Assembly: GCF_000698555.1 (NCBI RefSeq)
Contig: NZ_JFHE01000020.1
Span: 1 to 64,000 of the forward strand
Direction: 5' to 3'
Source of the DNA: Caballeronia grimmiae
Lineage (GTDB): Bacteria; Pseudomonadota; Gammaproteobacteria; Burkholderiales; Burkholderiaceae
Length of the DNA: 64,000 bases
The number at the start of each line of letters is the position of its first letter. Position 1 is the stretch's first letter. Under the pieces are notes generated by a model. The model worked only from the letters and a program-made list of their open reading frames with translations, was not told where the DNA came from and made no database searches. The translations under genes and the position numbers were made by a program. This document shows, piece by piece, positions 17,038-25,755 of the stretch.

Positions 17038-18291
17038 TCAGGCCCGACGCGCTCGGCGCGCATGACGCATCGTCAGCGCAGCCAGTGCCAGCCATCCGAT
17101 TGCCGGCGGATGCGTGACCACGCGCAGCGCCCGCGCGTAGTCGAGCACGAGGCCGGGCGTCCACGCCATCGTGTGCGCGCGGTGACGGATCTGCGCCGCG
17201 ATCCACAATTCCGGCATGACGACCAGACGCAGCACGTCGGCCCATCCGCCTTTCCGATATTCCGTGCCTTCGAGCGCGGCTTCCAGCGCTTCGGCGACCG
17301 TGCTCGAACAGTTGCGGCTCGTGAGGTTATAGATCCCCTTGGTCTTGAACTGATCTGTAAATGTTTCGAGGCGCCTCGCGTCGTAACGGCGAAAGGTGAT
17401 CTTTACCGTTGATTCGCACCAGCTCGCTGCTTCCTCGGGATAGCTCGGCAGGTAGCGGCCCGCCACGTCGTTCGACGCATCTGCGCGAAGCAGGCGCGCG
17501 AACTCTTCGGGTGCGCGGTCGATTTCGACCGCAGGATACAGGCTCAAATACAGGTTGCCCGCTTCGAGCGCGGCGTGGCCTGTCGAAATCACGCCCTTCG
17601 AATCCACCGCGGCAATATAACGATCGATCACCGGGCGTCGAATAGCCTTGTCGCGCGCGGAGCCGACCGGCGTCCAGACGTGGACAACCATCGGCGTGAG
17701 CGACGGTTCGCCGGCGTGCGATGCCATGCTCTGCCCCGCGGCCGACGTGCGAAGACGCAGATAGAGCCAGACCATGCGACCGCCGCCCACCACGAACCAC
17801 ATGCCGATGCAATACGGAACGGTGCCGCGATAATGCGTCGGATACGGCTGAAAGAAGATGATCGCCAGTACGATGCTCAATGCCCCGAGCGCGGCAGTCG
17901 TGCGCCAGTGACGATAGCGGACGATATACGCCGCCGCGATCAACAGGCAACCTTCCAGCGCGAATCCGACGCCGAACAGCATGGCCAGCGCGAAATCCGT
18001 GTAGCTATGGCGGACGATGACCAGCACGCCGATCAGCGCGCCAATCACGCCTTTGGAGTAACGGAAGCTCGTCTGCAACGAAAGCCCGCTGCGCGTCATA
18101 CCGATCGTGGAGATACCTTCGAGCAGCAGGAGCAACCCGAACGCCTGCAACGGGAACCACAGTGCGCCGTCGAACGCATCGAAAACCACGAACACGCCGA
18201 TCGCAAACCATGCCACGCCAAAGGCCAGCAGCTTGGGTAGATGTCGCTGGGAGAATTGAGCCCCGAGCAGGAGCAGAAGAAGCTGGATCAT
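17038..18291 (-). CDS. HdeD-like membrane domain fused to a DUF4105-like domain
   Basis: 417 residues with two parts. Residues 1-180 hold about six membrane helices resembling the HdeD/DUF308 module (helix ends such as GVFVVFDAFDGALWFPLQAF and KGVIGALIGVLVIVRHSYT). Residues 195-370 form a soluble domain containing HVWTPVGSARDKAIRRP, STGHAALE with a conserved His, ITFRRYDARRLETF and LTSRNCSSTVAEALE with a Cys. The Cys and His spacing recalls DUF4105/NlpC-like cysteine hydrolases. A final hydrophobic stretch lies near 395-410. It overlaps the upstream gene by four bases. The fusion suggests a membrane-tethered hydrolase or sensor; activity is not known. Confidence 0.74.
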   Translation of the reverse strand: MIQLLLLLLGAQFSQRHLPKLLAFGVAWFAIGVFVVFDAFDGALWFPLQAFGLLLLLEGISTIGMTRSGLSLQTSFRYSKGVIGALIGVLVIVRHSYTDFALAMLFGVGFALEGCLLIAAAYIVRYRHWRTTAALGALSIVLAIIFFQPYPTHYRGTVPYCIGMWFVVGGGRMVWLYLRLRTSAAGQSMASHAGEPSLTPMVVHVWTPVGSARDKAIRRPVIDRYIAAVDSKGVISTGHAALEAGNLYLSLYPAVEIDRAPEEFARLLRADASNDVAGRYLPSYPEEAASWCESTVKITFRRYDARRLETFTDQFKTKGIYNLTSRNCSSTVAEALEAALEGTEYRKGGWADVLRLVVMPELWIAAQIRHRAHTMAWTPGLVLDYARALRVVTHPPAIGWLALAALTMRHARRARRA

Positions 18292-19067
18292 TTGACGGAC
18301 CTTGCAAGGGAATGGACGCGGCCAGTTTCACCCGCTTCGTCGGACGCCAGCGCATCGTACGAAGCCATGCTGCCGCGCAGGCAAAGTTGCAGCGCGTCGA
18401 GGGCGCGCGCGTGGCGCAGTATCGCCGCGCGGCCGTCCCTGCCCGCCAGTGGCGTGTCGAGTTCCGCGCGGGCCTGACGCTCGTCTTCGAGCAATGCGGT
18501 GACAACAGCATCTCCGCGACGGCTCTCGTCGAGCAGACGCACGAATGCCGCGACGTTTTCGCGCGATATCGACCGCGCTTTCTCGTTGATCGCCAATGCC
18601 CGGTTCCAGATCGAAATGGCGATCGCGGCGACCCAGACGAGCAGATTGGCAGGAACGACCCACACGGGCAGCGGCAAGGTCTGCTCCGCGCCGCGCAGCC
18701 ACGCCTGATGCTCCGCGGCCGTCATCTTTGCGATGACACCCGCATTGAGCACCGCGTCTTCCAGCGCGTGGTGCCGGGCAACTTCGATGTCCACGCCCTT
18801 CGACGCAAGCAGCAATGCAACGACGAAGATCACGATGCCCGCGACGAAGATGTTCTGCCGATGCTCGCCTTCGTAGATGGAGCCGATCGCCTCACGCAAC
18901 GAATCGAGCATCAGCACCGACGCGACGATCGGCAGTTCAGCGCTGCCAAGAAAGTTGACGATGCCATGGTTACCGCCGACCTGCGCGTGCAGCATCACGA
19001 GCACGGCGGTGACGAACACGGTGAGGATGACACCACCGACGGCGTCTGCAAATACAGCCTTCTTCAT
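18288..19067 (-). CDS. Membrane protein with four hydrophobic segments, unknown family
   Basis: 259 residues from the ATG at 19067 (MKKAVFADAVGG); a GTG at 19100 would add 11 residues but has no ribosome binding site. Hydrophobic segments are seen at VILTVFVTAVLVML, LPIVASVLMLDSL, IFVAGIVIFVVALLLAS and WVVPANLLVWVAAIAISIW. The last 100 residues are soluble, charged and probably helical (ENVAAFVRLLDESRRGDA and following), perhaps a cytoplasmic coiled region. It is the first gene of the four-gene operon and overlaps the HdeD-like fusion by four bases. I cannot name a function. Confidence 0.7.
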   Translation of the reverse strand: MKKAVFADAVGGVILTVFVTAVLVMLHAQVGGNHGIVNFLGSAELPIVASVLMLDSLREAIGSIYEGEHRQNIFVAGIVIFVVALLLASKGVDIEVARHHALEDAVLNAGVIAKMTAAEHQAWLRGAEQTLPLPVWVVPANLLVWVAAIAISIWNRALAINEKARSISRENVAAFVRLLDESRRGDAVVTALLEDERQARAELDTPLAGRDGRAAILRHARALDALQLCLRGSMASYDALASDEAGETGRVHSLARSVK

Positions 19068-19104
19068 ATCTGCCAGATTTATAAACTGAATTCCGAACAC
19101 AGCC

Positions 19105-19230
19105 GTGGCGGCCGACGCGCCATTCGCACCCGAAGACGTGTCTGCATTACGGAATGCGAGCGGAAAACTTGAGGAGTTCGGGAAAGCACTCGTCTCGGCG
19201 TTCGAACGGCAGGCAGAAGTGGCTGATTGA
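19105..19230 (+). CDS. Possible 41-residue orphan reading frame or gene tail
   Basis: A GTG-initiated frame on the opposite strand to the membrane operon gives a charged, amphipathic, protein-like sequence (GKLEEFGKALVSAFERQ, then a TGA). Composition is unlike the Arg/Ser-rich shadow frames nearby, and the end looks like a natural C-terminal helix. There is no ribosome binding site and no recognisable family, so it may be the surviving tail of a lost gene. Confidence 0.25.
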   Translation: MAADAPFAPEDVSALRNASGKLEEFGKALVSAFERQAEVAD

Positions 19231-19543
19231 GCTAATACAACGCTCGACTGTCGTTCACTGAACTAAACGTCGCCACTCTGACGGCGTTGCAGGCAGCGGC
19301 AATGCGGCGCAGCCGAAGATAACGCGCAATCAACGGCAGTTTTGCACTGCTGTTCGGCGCATCGCCGGGCCGACCAGTGCCTTAAGCTCCGATGAAGTTG
19401 TCATATCCGATGGCCGCCTCAGAGATGAGCGAAACGCTGTCGTTGTGACAGCCACCCAGAATCGCTCCTGACGCCATGACTGCCCTCATCCTCACCGAAT
19501 CCGGATCATCAGCTTGTCCGAAGCCTGACCGCCACAAAAAGTG
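19231..19543. other. Intergenic stretch before the TAXI receptor gene
   Basis: 313 bases with no supported gene, no clear terminator and no strong palindrome. It presumably contains the promoter of the TAXI receptor gene. Confidence 0.4.
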
Positions 19544-20878
19544 ATGCGTGCTCTTTACCTATGGCGCTCCGTGAGGAAGATGGCACGCGGCCTTCCGGGC
19601 AGGATCGCGCTTGGCATCCTGTCGGTGGTCGTTACGACGATGCTCGGCTGCTGGTTGTTGAGACCGGCGGTTCCGCGCAGCATCACCATCAGTACCGGTC
19701 AGCCCGGCAGCTCGCTGTACTGGATGGGCAGGCAATACGCCAAAGTTCTCGCGCGCTATGGCATCACGCTCAACGTCGTGCCCTCCGATGGTTCGCGGCA
19801 GAACCTCGAGCGTCTGCTCGATCCGGGGCAACAAGTCGACGTCGCGCTGGTTCAGAGTGGCGTCGCCAGAGACCAGCAAGCGGCCGAACTGATGTCGCTC
19901 GGCAGCGTGACTTATGTGCCGTTGCTGGTGTTCTATCGCGGCAACGTCTTGACGTCCTTGTCGCAACTGAGCGGCAAGCGAATCGCCATCGGCCGGGAAG
20001 GCAGCGGCACGCGCGAGCTGTCGCTCAAACTGCTGGCGGCGAACGGCGTGACGCCCGGCGCAGACACGATGCTGCTATCGACCGACGGGCTCGAAGCGGC
20101 CACTCAGCTCGTCGATGGCGAGGCTGATGCCGTCATCCTGAGCGGAGACTCGGCCACGCGCGCGCTCATGCTGCGTCTCTATAGGGTTCCAGGCATCTCC
20201 CTCATGGATTTCGCCGATGCGCCCGCGTATACGCGGCGCTTTTCTTATCTCGACGAGATCGACCTGCCGCCCGGCATACTCGATCTCGGCCGGCGCATTC
20301 CGCCGCAGACGGTGCACCTCATCGCGCCGACTGTCGAGCTAGTGGCGCGCAAGGGCCTGCATCCCGCGCTGTCCGACCTGCTCATCGAGGCGGCACAGGA
20401 AGTCCATGGAAAATCGACGATCATGCAGCGGGCAGGACAGTTTCCCAATCCGATCGCGCGTGATTTTCCGATCAGCGAGGAGGCGACTCGTTACTACCGT
20501 TCCGGAAAGAGCTACCTCTACCGCACGCTGCCCTTCTGGCTCGCGAGTGCGACGGATCGGGCGCTCCTGTTGCTCGTGCCGCTCATGGTGCTGATCGTTC
20601 CGGCGCTGCGGCTGATTCCCGCGCTATATCGCTGGCGGGTCCGATCACGCATCTACCGGTTCTATGGCCGTCTGCTGGCGGTCGAGCGCAAGGCGCTCGC
20701 ACTGGCCGCTGGCGACGACCGTCGCCCGCTGCTTGCGGAACTGGCTTCCGTCGAACAGTCGCTGGACAGCATACGGCTTCCGCTTGCCTATGCCGATGCG
20801 CTTTACATCTTGCGGGAACATATCGTCCTTGTGCGAGCACGTCTTGGCGTCAGGAGAAAACGTCCTCTCCATGGCTGA
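19544..20878 (+). CDS. TAXI-family TRAP solute receptor, membrane anchored
   Basis: 444 residues. An N-terminal membrane anchor (ALGILSVVVTTMLGCWLL, about 22-39) precedes a TAXI-type periplasmic binding domain starting SITISTGQPGSSLYWMG, with IAIGREGSGTRELSLKLL in the second lobe. Unlike classical TAXI receptors it continues into a second hydrophobic helix (ALLLLVPLMVLIVPALRLIPALY, about 335-357) and a cytoplasmic, charged tail of about 85 residues. No TRAP permease gene is nearby, so it may be an orphan receptor or a signalling protein. The start was set at the ATG next to a GTG at 19541. Confidence 0.85.
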   Translation: MRALYLWRSVRKMARGLPGRIALGILSVVVTTMLGCWLLRPAVPRSITISTGQPGSSLYWMGRQYAKVLARYGITLNVVPSDGSRQNLERLLDPGQQVDVALVQSGVARDQQAAELMSLGSVTYVPLLVFYRGNVLTSLSQLSGKRIAIGREGSGTRELSLKLLAANGVTPGADTMLLSTDGLEAATQLVDGEADAVILSGDSATRALMLRLYRVPGISLMDFADAPAYTRRFSYLDEIDLPPGILDLGRRIPPQTVHLIAPTVELVARKGLHPALSDLLIEAAQEVHGKSTIMQRAGQFPNPIARDFPISEEATRYYRSGKSYLYRTLPFWLASATDRALLLLVPLMVLIVPALRLIPALYRWRVRSRIYRFYGRLLAVERKALALAAGDDRRPLLAELASVEQSLDSIRLPLAYADALYILREHIVLVRARLGVRRKRPLHG

Positions 20879-21087
20879 GTGCCGGTGTGCCGTGAAGCGA
20901 CGGGGCAAGGCTCCGCACCTTACAAGATGTTCAAGCTAACGAAGGCGCTGCCGTTATCTCGGAAAGGCTTTGGATGACATTGCAAAGCATCGAAGCCGCG
21001 CACGTTCCTCGAACCTTATGCGCGGCACTGGAACAGATGTCACCGTCCGTCCTCCGGGCACAGCGACCATTCTTCACATAAGCGGAC

Positions 21088-22347
21088 ATGCGGCGTTTCA
21101 TCGGCACTCTCATTTTTATCGCGCTTCCTTTTCTCGTGTCGTGCGGAGGAAACTCCAATACGCCGTCGATTCAAGCCGCTGCGTCGGCCAACGTCTTCTC
21201 CTCGACGGTGGGGACGTCTGCTGCCGGTGCATCGGACCCGGCGACGACCGGTGCGAAGAACGTATTACCCGTCAGAGTGCAGACGCCGAACTACGACATC
21301 AACCGGGCTTTGATCAGCGTCACTGTCTGCGTACCTGGCACGTCCGAGTGCGAAACGGTCCATAACGTCATGGTGGACACGGGATCTGTCGGCTTGCGAT
21401 TGCAGCGTTCCGCGCTCAAGCATCCCGAACGCTTCGCGGCGATGCCAGGGCCCGGCGCGAATGCGCTGGCCGAATGCTATCGCTTCGTGTCTTCGGCGGC
21501 GTGGGGCATCGTCACTCGCGCCGATGTCCGCTTGGCTGCCATTCAGGCATCGAGTATTCCGATTCAGATCGTCGATGAAGCGAGCGTGTCGTACGCGGAT
21601 CATCAACGCCCCGACTCTTGTTTGAAGGGCGGCAAGCCGACGTCGAACGGAACGCTCGGCATCGCTGCGGTATCCCTGAACGACTGCAGGGATCCATGCT
21701 TCATTTCGCTCAAGACGCCCCGGTACTACGAGTGCACCGCGGATGGGTGCGCGCCGGTTGCGAGGCCCGTGGCCGCGAATTTCCGTGTTGTTCATCCGAT
21801 CGCGGCACTTCCCTCCGACAACAATGGCTACGTGCTCGACGTGCAGCCGGTGCCCGAGTCAGGCGCGATCGCGACGCGGGGAACACTTACGCTCGGTATC
21901 GGCACGCGATCGAACAATGCGCTCGACGTGACCAACGTGGTCGATCTCGCGCCGGATGGAACCTTTACCACGGTCTGGAACGGCCAGTCGTACTCCGCGA
22001 GTTACTTCGATACAGGCACCGAACAATATTATTTCGCCACATCGCCGGCCGACGCGCGCGAGTGCGGCTCCCACTGGTGCGCAACGCCCGAAGCAAAGTT
22101 CTCGGCAACGCTGAAGGGCCAAACCACGGATGCGACCGCGAACTTCCGCGTCGGCGATTCGGCCAGTCTGGTCCGCAGCGGCAAGGGCGCGTTCAGAAAC
22201 GTTGCCATCATCGCCAGGAAGGACTCGCGCGCCTTTGTCTGGGGCATGCCCTTTTTTATCGGACGTAAAGTCTTCGTGAGATTGACGGACGGGTCGAGCG
22301 GGTCCGGCAATGCGTATTACGCGTTCTCCGATGCAGTCTTTCCCTAA
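21088..22347 (+). CDS. DUF3443 lipoprotein with two Asp-Thr-Gly motifs
   Basis: 419 residues. The N-terminus is a lipoprotein signal (FIALPFLVSCGG, lipidated Cys19). The rest matches DUF3443 proteins of Burkholderiaceae: NGTLGIAAVSLNDC, paired cysteines, DNNGYVLDVQPVPESGA and GIGTRSNNALD. It contains VMVDTGSVGLRL (Asp97-Thr98-Gly99) and SYFDTGTEQYYF (Asp308-Thr309-Gly310), positioned like the two catalytic triads of bilobal pepsin-type aspartic peptidases. Whether it cleaves peptides is inference. It is followed 223 bases later by another lipoprotein gene on the same strand. Confidence 0.85.
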   Translation: MRRFIGTLIFIALPFLVSCGGNSNTPSIQAAASANVFSSTVGTSAAGASDPATTGAKNVLPVRVQTPNYDINRALISVTVCVPGTSECETVHNVMVDTGSVGLRLQRSALKHPERFAAMPGPGANALAECYRFVSSAAWGIVTRADVRLAAIQASSIPIQIVDEASVSYADHQRPDSCLKGGKPTSNGTLGIAAVSLNDCRDPCFISLKTPRYYECTADGCAPVARPVAANFRVVHPIAALPSDNNGYVLDVQPVPESGAIATRGTLTLGIGTRSNNALDVTNVVDLAPDGTFTTVWNGQSYSASYFDTGTEQYYFATSPADARECGSHWCATPEAKFSATLKGQTTDATANFRVGDSASLVRSGKGAFRNVAIIARKDSRAFVWGMPFFIGRKVFVRLTDGSSGSGNAYYAFSDAVFP

Positions 22348-22570
22348 CGCTTTTACTGGAATAACTTCCACGAGCGCAAGCGATGTCGCGCATCGAATCG
22401 GCTCGCGCGACCATGACGTTGATGGTCCGTAAGCCGTCAATGCACTAGTGGTATCAAAACTGACAAAGTGCGTCGGCGGTGCGATCGCTCATCAAGAAAA
22501 CTAAAAATTGGCGAGCGCGCCATCAGCGCACCGCCATTCGATTAACGCAAGTTTGATCACTCTGAAATTC

Positions 22571-24658
22571 GTGAAGCCAACCCTTATCAGTACCGCAGCG
22601 CTCGCCGTCTTCTGCTCCGCTCTTGCAGGGTGCGGCGGCAACTCTGGACCGTCGGCTTCCGGCAGCGTCTACATGGGTCCGCTCAGTAACGCGACAGTCG
22701 AAGTTCATGAACTCGCGGCAGACGGCACCGTGTCCGACAAGCCGGTCACGACTGCGACCACCAAGTCCGACGGTTCCTTCGTGCTTAAATCGACACTGCA
22801 CTATCCGGTGTTCGTCCGGGTCACAGGCGGTTCGTACGAGGAAGAGGCAACCGGCGCCACGACCACGCTGAATGGGGAACTCGACGCGGTGTATTTGACC
22901 GCGCCCTCGCAGATGGTCGTTTCCGCCTACTCGAACGCTGTCGTCGCCGACGCACGCGCCGCCGGCGGCCTTACCGCCGACAACATCGCCTCAGCGATGT
23001 CGCGTGTGAATGCCTTCGCGGGCGATATCGACGTGAGCGAGACCATCCCGACGTTCGTTTCGACCGGCGCCACGCCGGAAGTATCCGACGGCGCGAAAAT
23101 GGCGCTTGCGCTCGGCGCGGAGTCCCAGAGCCGCACGTCGCTCGGTCTCTCAATCGGCGAGAGCAGGCAGAATATCGTTGCGCAAGCCGGCAACGGCGAC
23201 AACCTCGCCCAATGCAATGCGGGCGCGGGCAACATCAATGCGGACGGCACGCTCGACGCACCAGTCAGCGGTAACTGCGCGATCACGACGGCCGCGGCCG
23301 CCTACGTCGGCGGCAGCCGCAACAAGTCCGGCATCAAGAATGTGTCGGCGCTCAAGAACGTGCTCCCCGGTCATGCGGCCTCGGTGTCCATCAGCGGCGC
23401 GGCGTGCACGGATCGCGACAAGTTGCTGAGCGAGCTCGGCACGCTGTTCGCCAATCGAAACAACGAGGTGCAGGCACAGCTCGGAAACGGCGTCACCGTG
23501 GCGAACTGGAAAACCTTCGCCAACGGCGGCACGTGGGGTCCGTTCGCTGCCAGTTACGGCCCGGTCACGGCGGCAGCCTGCGGCAGCGATACCGGCGCGT
23601 TCCAGCGCGAGCTGGTCATGGCCGTGGAGAACTACTGGGTCGATCAGGGCTTGAACTATTGCCACCATCACATTCCCGGCTGGTTGCCGCCGAAGTCGCC
23701 CGCAAAATTCCGCAACTTCTCTCCTAGCGGCACTTCCGGTGGCAGCACGTCCAAGATGACGTGCACCGCGAACCGTCGCGCCGACGGATCGCAGAGCCTT
23801 CGGCGTTTGACTACGAGCGACGAGATTCAGTGGCAAGGCGTCGATTGTTCCAACTTCACCTCATGGGTGTACAACTTCGCCGGTCTGACGCAGGATACAA
23901 ACAACCTCGAAACGGGAATTGGTTCGCAGGCTTGCTCTACCGGGGACGATCCGCTCGTGAGTTCGGGGAAGAGGGAGCCTGGCGTGTTGCTGGACATCAA
24001 CCAGGGCAACATCGCCAGCATGGTCGGTTATCTCAAGCCGGGCGACCTGCTGTACGTCACACAGAAGGCGAAGGTCTCGGCCAACGTCGGCGCAGTCACG
24101 ACGGCGGACGGCTACGATGTCTCGCACGTCATCACGTGGACGGGCAAGCACTACAACGAACTCAAGGCGAGCGATCCGGCGCACTTCGATCTCAGTACGC
24201 TGGGCAAGGTCGGATCGCGTCTGGGCGTCGACATCGGGTCGTACCTGTCGACGCTGGACGGCAAGAGCATGCCATTGTCCGAGCTGGGCGAATCGACGGA
24301 CAAGGATCCGTGGATGATCATCGACAGTCACTATGCCGGACCGGCCTATCGCCCTTTCGTCATCCAGAATGCGACGATGAAAGCCGACTGGTACGCGGCA
24401 AGCCTCTCGCACGTGCGCCGTATCATCGATGCGGACAAGGTCCAGGCCGACCCGGTGCTCGCACCGCTCGTCATCACGCAGACAGCGAGTTCGAGCAACA
24501 GCGCCGGTCCTGTGCTGACCTTCGCATCGAAGGCGTCATGGGCCAGTGGGGCTAACGGCTATAAGCTGATTTACCAGCGTCCGGATTCGAAGTCCATTCC
24601 CTCGTGCTATCGCGTGGGTACGCCGCCGGTTGCCGCAAGTACCGCGGCAGCGCAGTAA
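22571..24658 (+). CDS. Lipoprotein with NlpC/P60-like C-terminal domain
   Basis: 695 residues from a GTG at 22571, which gives a 20-residue lipoprotein signal ending in AVFCSALAGCGG. A TTG at 22508 would add 21 residues before the signal and is less likely. Residues 30-110 look like a carboxypeptidase-regulatory-type beta domain (SGSVYMGPLSNATVEVHE). The C-terminal part has the NlpC/P60 order: QGVDCSNFTSWVYNFAG with Cys426, KPGDLLYVTQK, and DVSHVITWTGKHY with His519, then a polar residue near IIDSHY. This suggests a cell-wall or peptide hydrolase on the outer or inner membrane surface. The long Ala/Thr-rich middle is unassigned. Confidence 0.78.
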   Translation: MKPTLISTAALAVFCSALAGCGGNSGPSASGSVYMGPLSNATVEVHELAADGTVSDKPVTTATTKSDGSFVLKSTLHYPVFVRVTGGSYEEEATGATTTLNGELDAVYLTAPSQMVVSAYSNAVVADARAAGGLTADNIASAMSRVNAFAGDIDVSETIPTFVSTGATPEVSDGAKMALALGAESQSRTSLGLSIGESRQNIVAQAGNGDNLAQCNAGAGNINADGTLDAPVSGNCAITTAAAAYVGGSRNKSGIKNVSALKNVLPGHAASVSISGAACTDRDKLLSELGTLFANRNNEVQAQLGNGVTVANWKTFANGGTWGPFAASYGPVTAAACGSDTGAFQRELVMAVENYWVDQGLNYCHHHIPGWLPPKSPAKFRNFSPSGTSGGSTSKMTCTANRRADGSQSLRRLTTSDEIQWQGVDCSNFTSWVYNFAGLTQDTNNLETGIGSQACSTGDDPLVSSGKREPGVLLDINQGNIASMVGYLKPGDLLYVTQKAKVSANVGAVTTADGYDVSHVITWTGKHYNELKASDPAHFDLSTLGKVGSRLGVDIGSYLSTLDGKSMPLSELGESTDKDPWMIIDSHYAGPAYRPFVIQNATMKADWYAASLSHVRRIIDADKVQADPVLAPLVITQTASSSNSAGPVLTFASKASWASGANGYKLIYQRPDSKSIPSCYRVGTPPVAASTAAAQ

Positions 24659-25000
24659 GGCTCATCGGCGACTGGACAAGGTGTCGGCGGCGACGATCCG
24701 ATAAGCGTAAGCGACCGGTTCGTCGTCGATCGTGAGGCGGTGCTTCTACGTATGCGCTGGACGCCTCCCCACACATGCTGGCCCAGCGAAATCGCCGGTT
24801 AGCCTTGCGAACTACCGTCTTTTCGATCGATTGAAAATGCGGCTCATGGTTAAGATGGGTGACATCACGGCGTCGCATCGGATCTCATCGACTTGCTGCC
24901 CATCGTACTCGCCTCGATAAAGCCAACGTCCACATCGATCTAATTCAAGTCAGGACGCTTATACGTCGTAGTCAAGTCATATGTCGTCGTAGAAAAGCAC
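24659..25000. other. Intergenic stretch with no gene seen
   Basis: 342 bases between the NlpC-like lipoprotein and the DUF4118 gene. I see no supported gene, terminator or long palindrome. Just upstream of the next start are two similar short elements (TACGTCGTAGT and TATGTCGTCGTAG), which may be chance or a regulator site. Confidence 0.35.
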
Positions 25001-25750
25001 ATGTACATCCGCAACTCTCAACGATGGGCCCCGCGCGGTCGCCGCCGATGGCTCATCGCCGCCGCGGCGCTCATCATCGCCGCCCTCGTACGCACCTTGC
25101 TGCACCCGTTGCTCGGCCCCATCATGCCGGGCACGGCGTTTTTGATCGCCGCCGTGCTTGTCGAGTACTACTGCGGACTCGCCCCCGCCGCGTGCGTGAT
25201 GCTGATCGGGCTGGGACTTGCCGACTTTCTCTTCGTTCCCCCATACGGCCGTATCGAAGAGATCGATCGCGCCGACATCACACTGCTCGTGTCATACCCG
25301 CTCATCACAATTGTGTTGATCGCGCTGATCGAGCGGTTGAAGCGTACGCAATATCGTTCACAGCTGCTTGCCGGAGTCGCTCAGTCACGCTATGAAATGC
25401 TCCTTCGGCACGAGAACGAGCGGCTAATCAACCGCCGCGCGACTGAGGAGATGGGGCGCATGATGAAACACATTTCCGAACACAATCGTTCGCTCATTCT
25501 GATCAAGACACTCGACACAGTGTCTGGGACCTCATCGCGCAAGGCCGATACAAGGAGCGCCAGCATCACTTACGGCGTGAAGCATCGGGAGGCTCACGAC
25601 GAGGACCTTGCTCGCGTCAGCGACGCGCTGCTGCCGGGCTCGCACAACATCCGCTTCCAGTCCGCCGAGCGCAATTGGCAGCCCGTCGAATGCGTCTGCG
25701 AACGCTTCGCTACGCCCACCGGCGATTTTCTGATCCTTCGCGCGGCGTGA
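25001..25750 (+). CDS. DUF4118 (KdpD-like) membrane protein
   Basis: 249 residues. Residues 18-110 contain four closely spaced hydrophobic segments with the KdpD/DUF4118 pattern (LVEYYCGLAPAACVMLIGLG, then ADFLFVPPYGRIEEID). They are followed by a long charged helix (YEMLLRHENERLINRRATEEMG) and a small C-terminal domain ending CVCERFATPTGDFLILRA. There is no histidine-kinase core, so it is a sensor-like membrane protein without the catalytic part, or one that signals through a partner. The hydrolase gene begins six bases after its stop, so the two are co-transcribed. Confidence 0.75.
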   Translation: MYIRNSQRWAPRGRRRWLIAAAALIIAALVRTLLHPLLGPIMPGTAFLIAAVLVEYYCGLAPAACVMLIGLGLADFLFVPPYGRIEEIDRADITLLVSYPLITIVLIALIERLKRTQYRSQLLAGVAQSRYEMLLRHENERLINRRATEEMGRMMKHISEHNRSLILIKTLDTVSGTSSRKADTRSASITYGVKHREAHDEDLARVSDALLPGSHNIRFQSAERNWQPVECVCERFATPTGDFLILRAA

Positions 25751-25755
25751 CCACC

